In this document: piece after piece, positions 4,497 through 5,333 of the stretch
Position numbering within the stretch: the first letter of the stretch is position 1
How the letters are laid out: each line of letters begins with the position of its first letter
Assembly: GCA_047611425.1 (NCBI GenBank)
Contig: JBLFWJ010000205.1
Location: 1-5,333, forward strand
Direction of reading: 5' to 3'
Origin: JBLFWJ01 sp047611425
GTDB taxonomy: Bacteria > Bacteroidota > Bacteroidia > UBA10329
DNA length: 5,333 nt
Notes under the pieces: model-generated
Databases searched by the model: none
What the model saw: only the letters and a program-made list of their open reading frames with translations
What the model was told of the DNA's origin: nothing
Translations under genes and position numbers: made by a program

Positions 4497-5333
4497 TTAA
4501 TGCCCTCTCAACAACTTTTTAATTTCATTGAGTTTAAATAGCGCCTCAATGGGTGTTAATGTGTCAATATCTGTTTGCAAAATAGCCTCTCGAACTTGCT
4601 CTAACACTGGGTCATCAAGCTGAAAGAAGCTCAGTTGGAGGTCATCAATTTGCTTTTTATCTGCCTCGGATGAATTTGAATGTTTCTGAGATTTTTCAAG
4701 TGTTTCTAAAATCTTGTTTGCCTTGGCAACCACCTTGGCGGGCATGCCTGCCATTTTTGCAACATGAATTCCAAAACTGTGTGCAGTTCCACCAGGTTCA
4801 AGCTTTCTTAGAAATATTACCTGCTTACCCTTTTCCTCAACAGATACATGGAAATTCTGAATACGTGGAAACTCAGATTCCAGATTATTCAATTCATGAT
4901 AGTGCGTTGCAAAAAGAACTAAAGGTCGATGCTTACCATTGTCGTGAAGAAATTCTGCAATTGCCATTGCAATTGAAATTCCATCGTAAGTGGAAGTGCC
5001 TCGACCAATTTCATCCAAAATGATGAGGCTATTGGAAGTCATGTTATGCAGAATGCTGGCCGTTTCGTTCATCTCCACCATAAATGTCGATTCTCCAGAG
5101 GAGATATTATCTGATGCGCCAACTCTACTAAATATTTTGTCTACGATAAACAACTCGGCTGATTTAGCTGGAACAAAACTCCCAAGTTGAGCCATGAGTG
5201 AAATAATTACTGTTTGACGCAACAGGGCAGACTTACCAGACATATTAGGGCCCGTGATCATCAGGATTTGTTGGGTTTCGGCATCCAATGTCACATCATT
5301 CGGCACATATTTTTCTCCTAATGGTAGGGTGCT
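4497..5333 (-). CDS. mutS: DNA mismatch repair protein MutS, C-terminal part (5' end outside window)
   Basis: The frame is open to the right edge, so only the last 278 residues are present out of a usual 850 or so. MutS dimers recognise mispairs and, on ATP binding, slide on DNA and recruit MutL. This part holds the ABC-type ATPase. Counting from the first visible codon, it has Walker A GPNMSGKS (28-35), the signature SSGEST (78-83), Walker B LIILDE (103-108) followed by IGRGTSTYDG, and the switch histidine region ATHYHEL (142-148). Next come GTAHSFGIHVAKMAGMP (182-198) of the dimer interface, a polar linker, and a C-terminal dimerisation tail ending EALFKLNEIKKLLRGH. All catalytic motifs look intact. 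A GTG at 5304-5306 is internal and not the start, because the residues before it (LPLGEKYVPND) match the family. The gene is followed by tRNA-Gly after 48 bp. Confidence 0.97.
   Translation of the reverse strand, partial: STLPLGEKYVPNDVTLDAETQQILMITGPNMSGKSALLRQTVIISLMAQLGSFVPAKSAELFIVDKIFSRVGASDNISSGESTFMVEMNETASILHNMTSNSLIILDEIGRGTSTYDGISIAMAIAEFLHDNGKHRPLVLFATHYHELNNLESEFPRIQNFHVSVEEKGKQVIFLRKLEPGGTAHSFGIHVAKMAGMPAKVVAKANKILETLEKSQKHSNSSEADKKQIDDLQLSFFQLDDPVLEQVREAILQTDIDTLTPIEALFKLNEIKKLLRGH

Noticed and set aside
5304..5306. GTG as a start for a short MutS-like protein
   Set aside because: The frame is open to the edge and the preceding residues match the MutS family, so this is an internal codon of a truncated view.

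Overview
The window looks like a chromosomal segment of a low-GC member of the Bacteroidota, probably Flavobacteriales or a relative. Three things point there: the wording of the MutS ATPase core, the absence of Shine-Dalgarno sequences before the starts, and several upstream boxes matching the Bacteroidota -7 promoter element TAnnTTTG. No integrase, transposase, CRISPR array or phage structural gene is visible.

Layout, left to right. A plus-strand crcB/fluC fluoride channel gene (3-359) converges on a minus-strand pair of small unknown genes, a 120-aa protein (677-1039) followed by an 89-aa protein (394-663). Upstream of that pair is a 247-bp non-coding stretch unusually rich in inverted repeats, including two mutually exclusive stems. 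Next is a minus-strand 68-codon gene (1287-1493) for a small, probably exported or membrane-anchored protein ending in three tandem nine-residue repeats. A 228-bp gap separates it from a divergent plus-strand gene (1722-3176) for a 484-aa alpha-helical, TPR-like protein of unknown role. That gene runs exactly into the stop of a minus-strand threonine-aldolase-family PLP enzyme (3177-4211). The aldolase lies 9 bp downstream of a tRNA-Leu(UAA). Upstream are an intrinsic terminator, a tRNA-Gly(GCC), and the 3' part of mutS, which runs off the right edge.

The conserved parts are housekeeping: fluoride export, mismatch repair, two tRNAs and beta-hydroxy amino acid cleavage. The middle section (about 394-3176) holds lineage-specific genes I cannot name. 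The best candidates for something undescribed are the structured region 1057-1288, the repeat-tailed small protein, and the 120-aa/89-aa gene pair. Nothing in the sequence proves that these form one system. They share strand orientation and similarly placed TAnnTTTG-type boxes, and no more than that can be claimed by reading alone.
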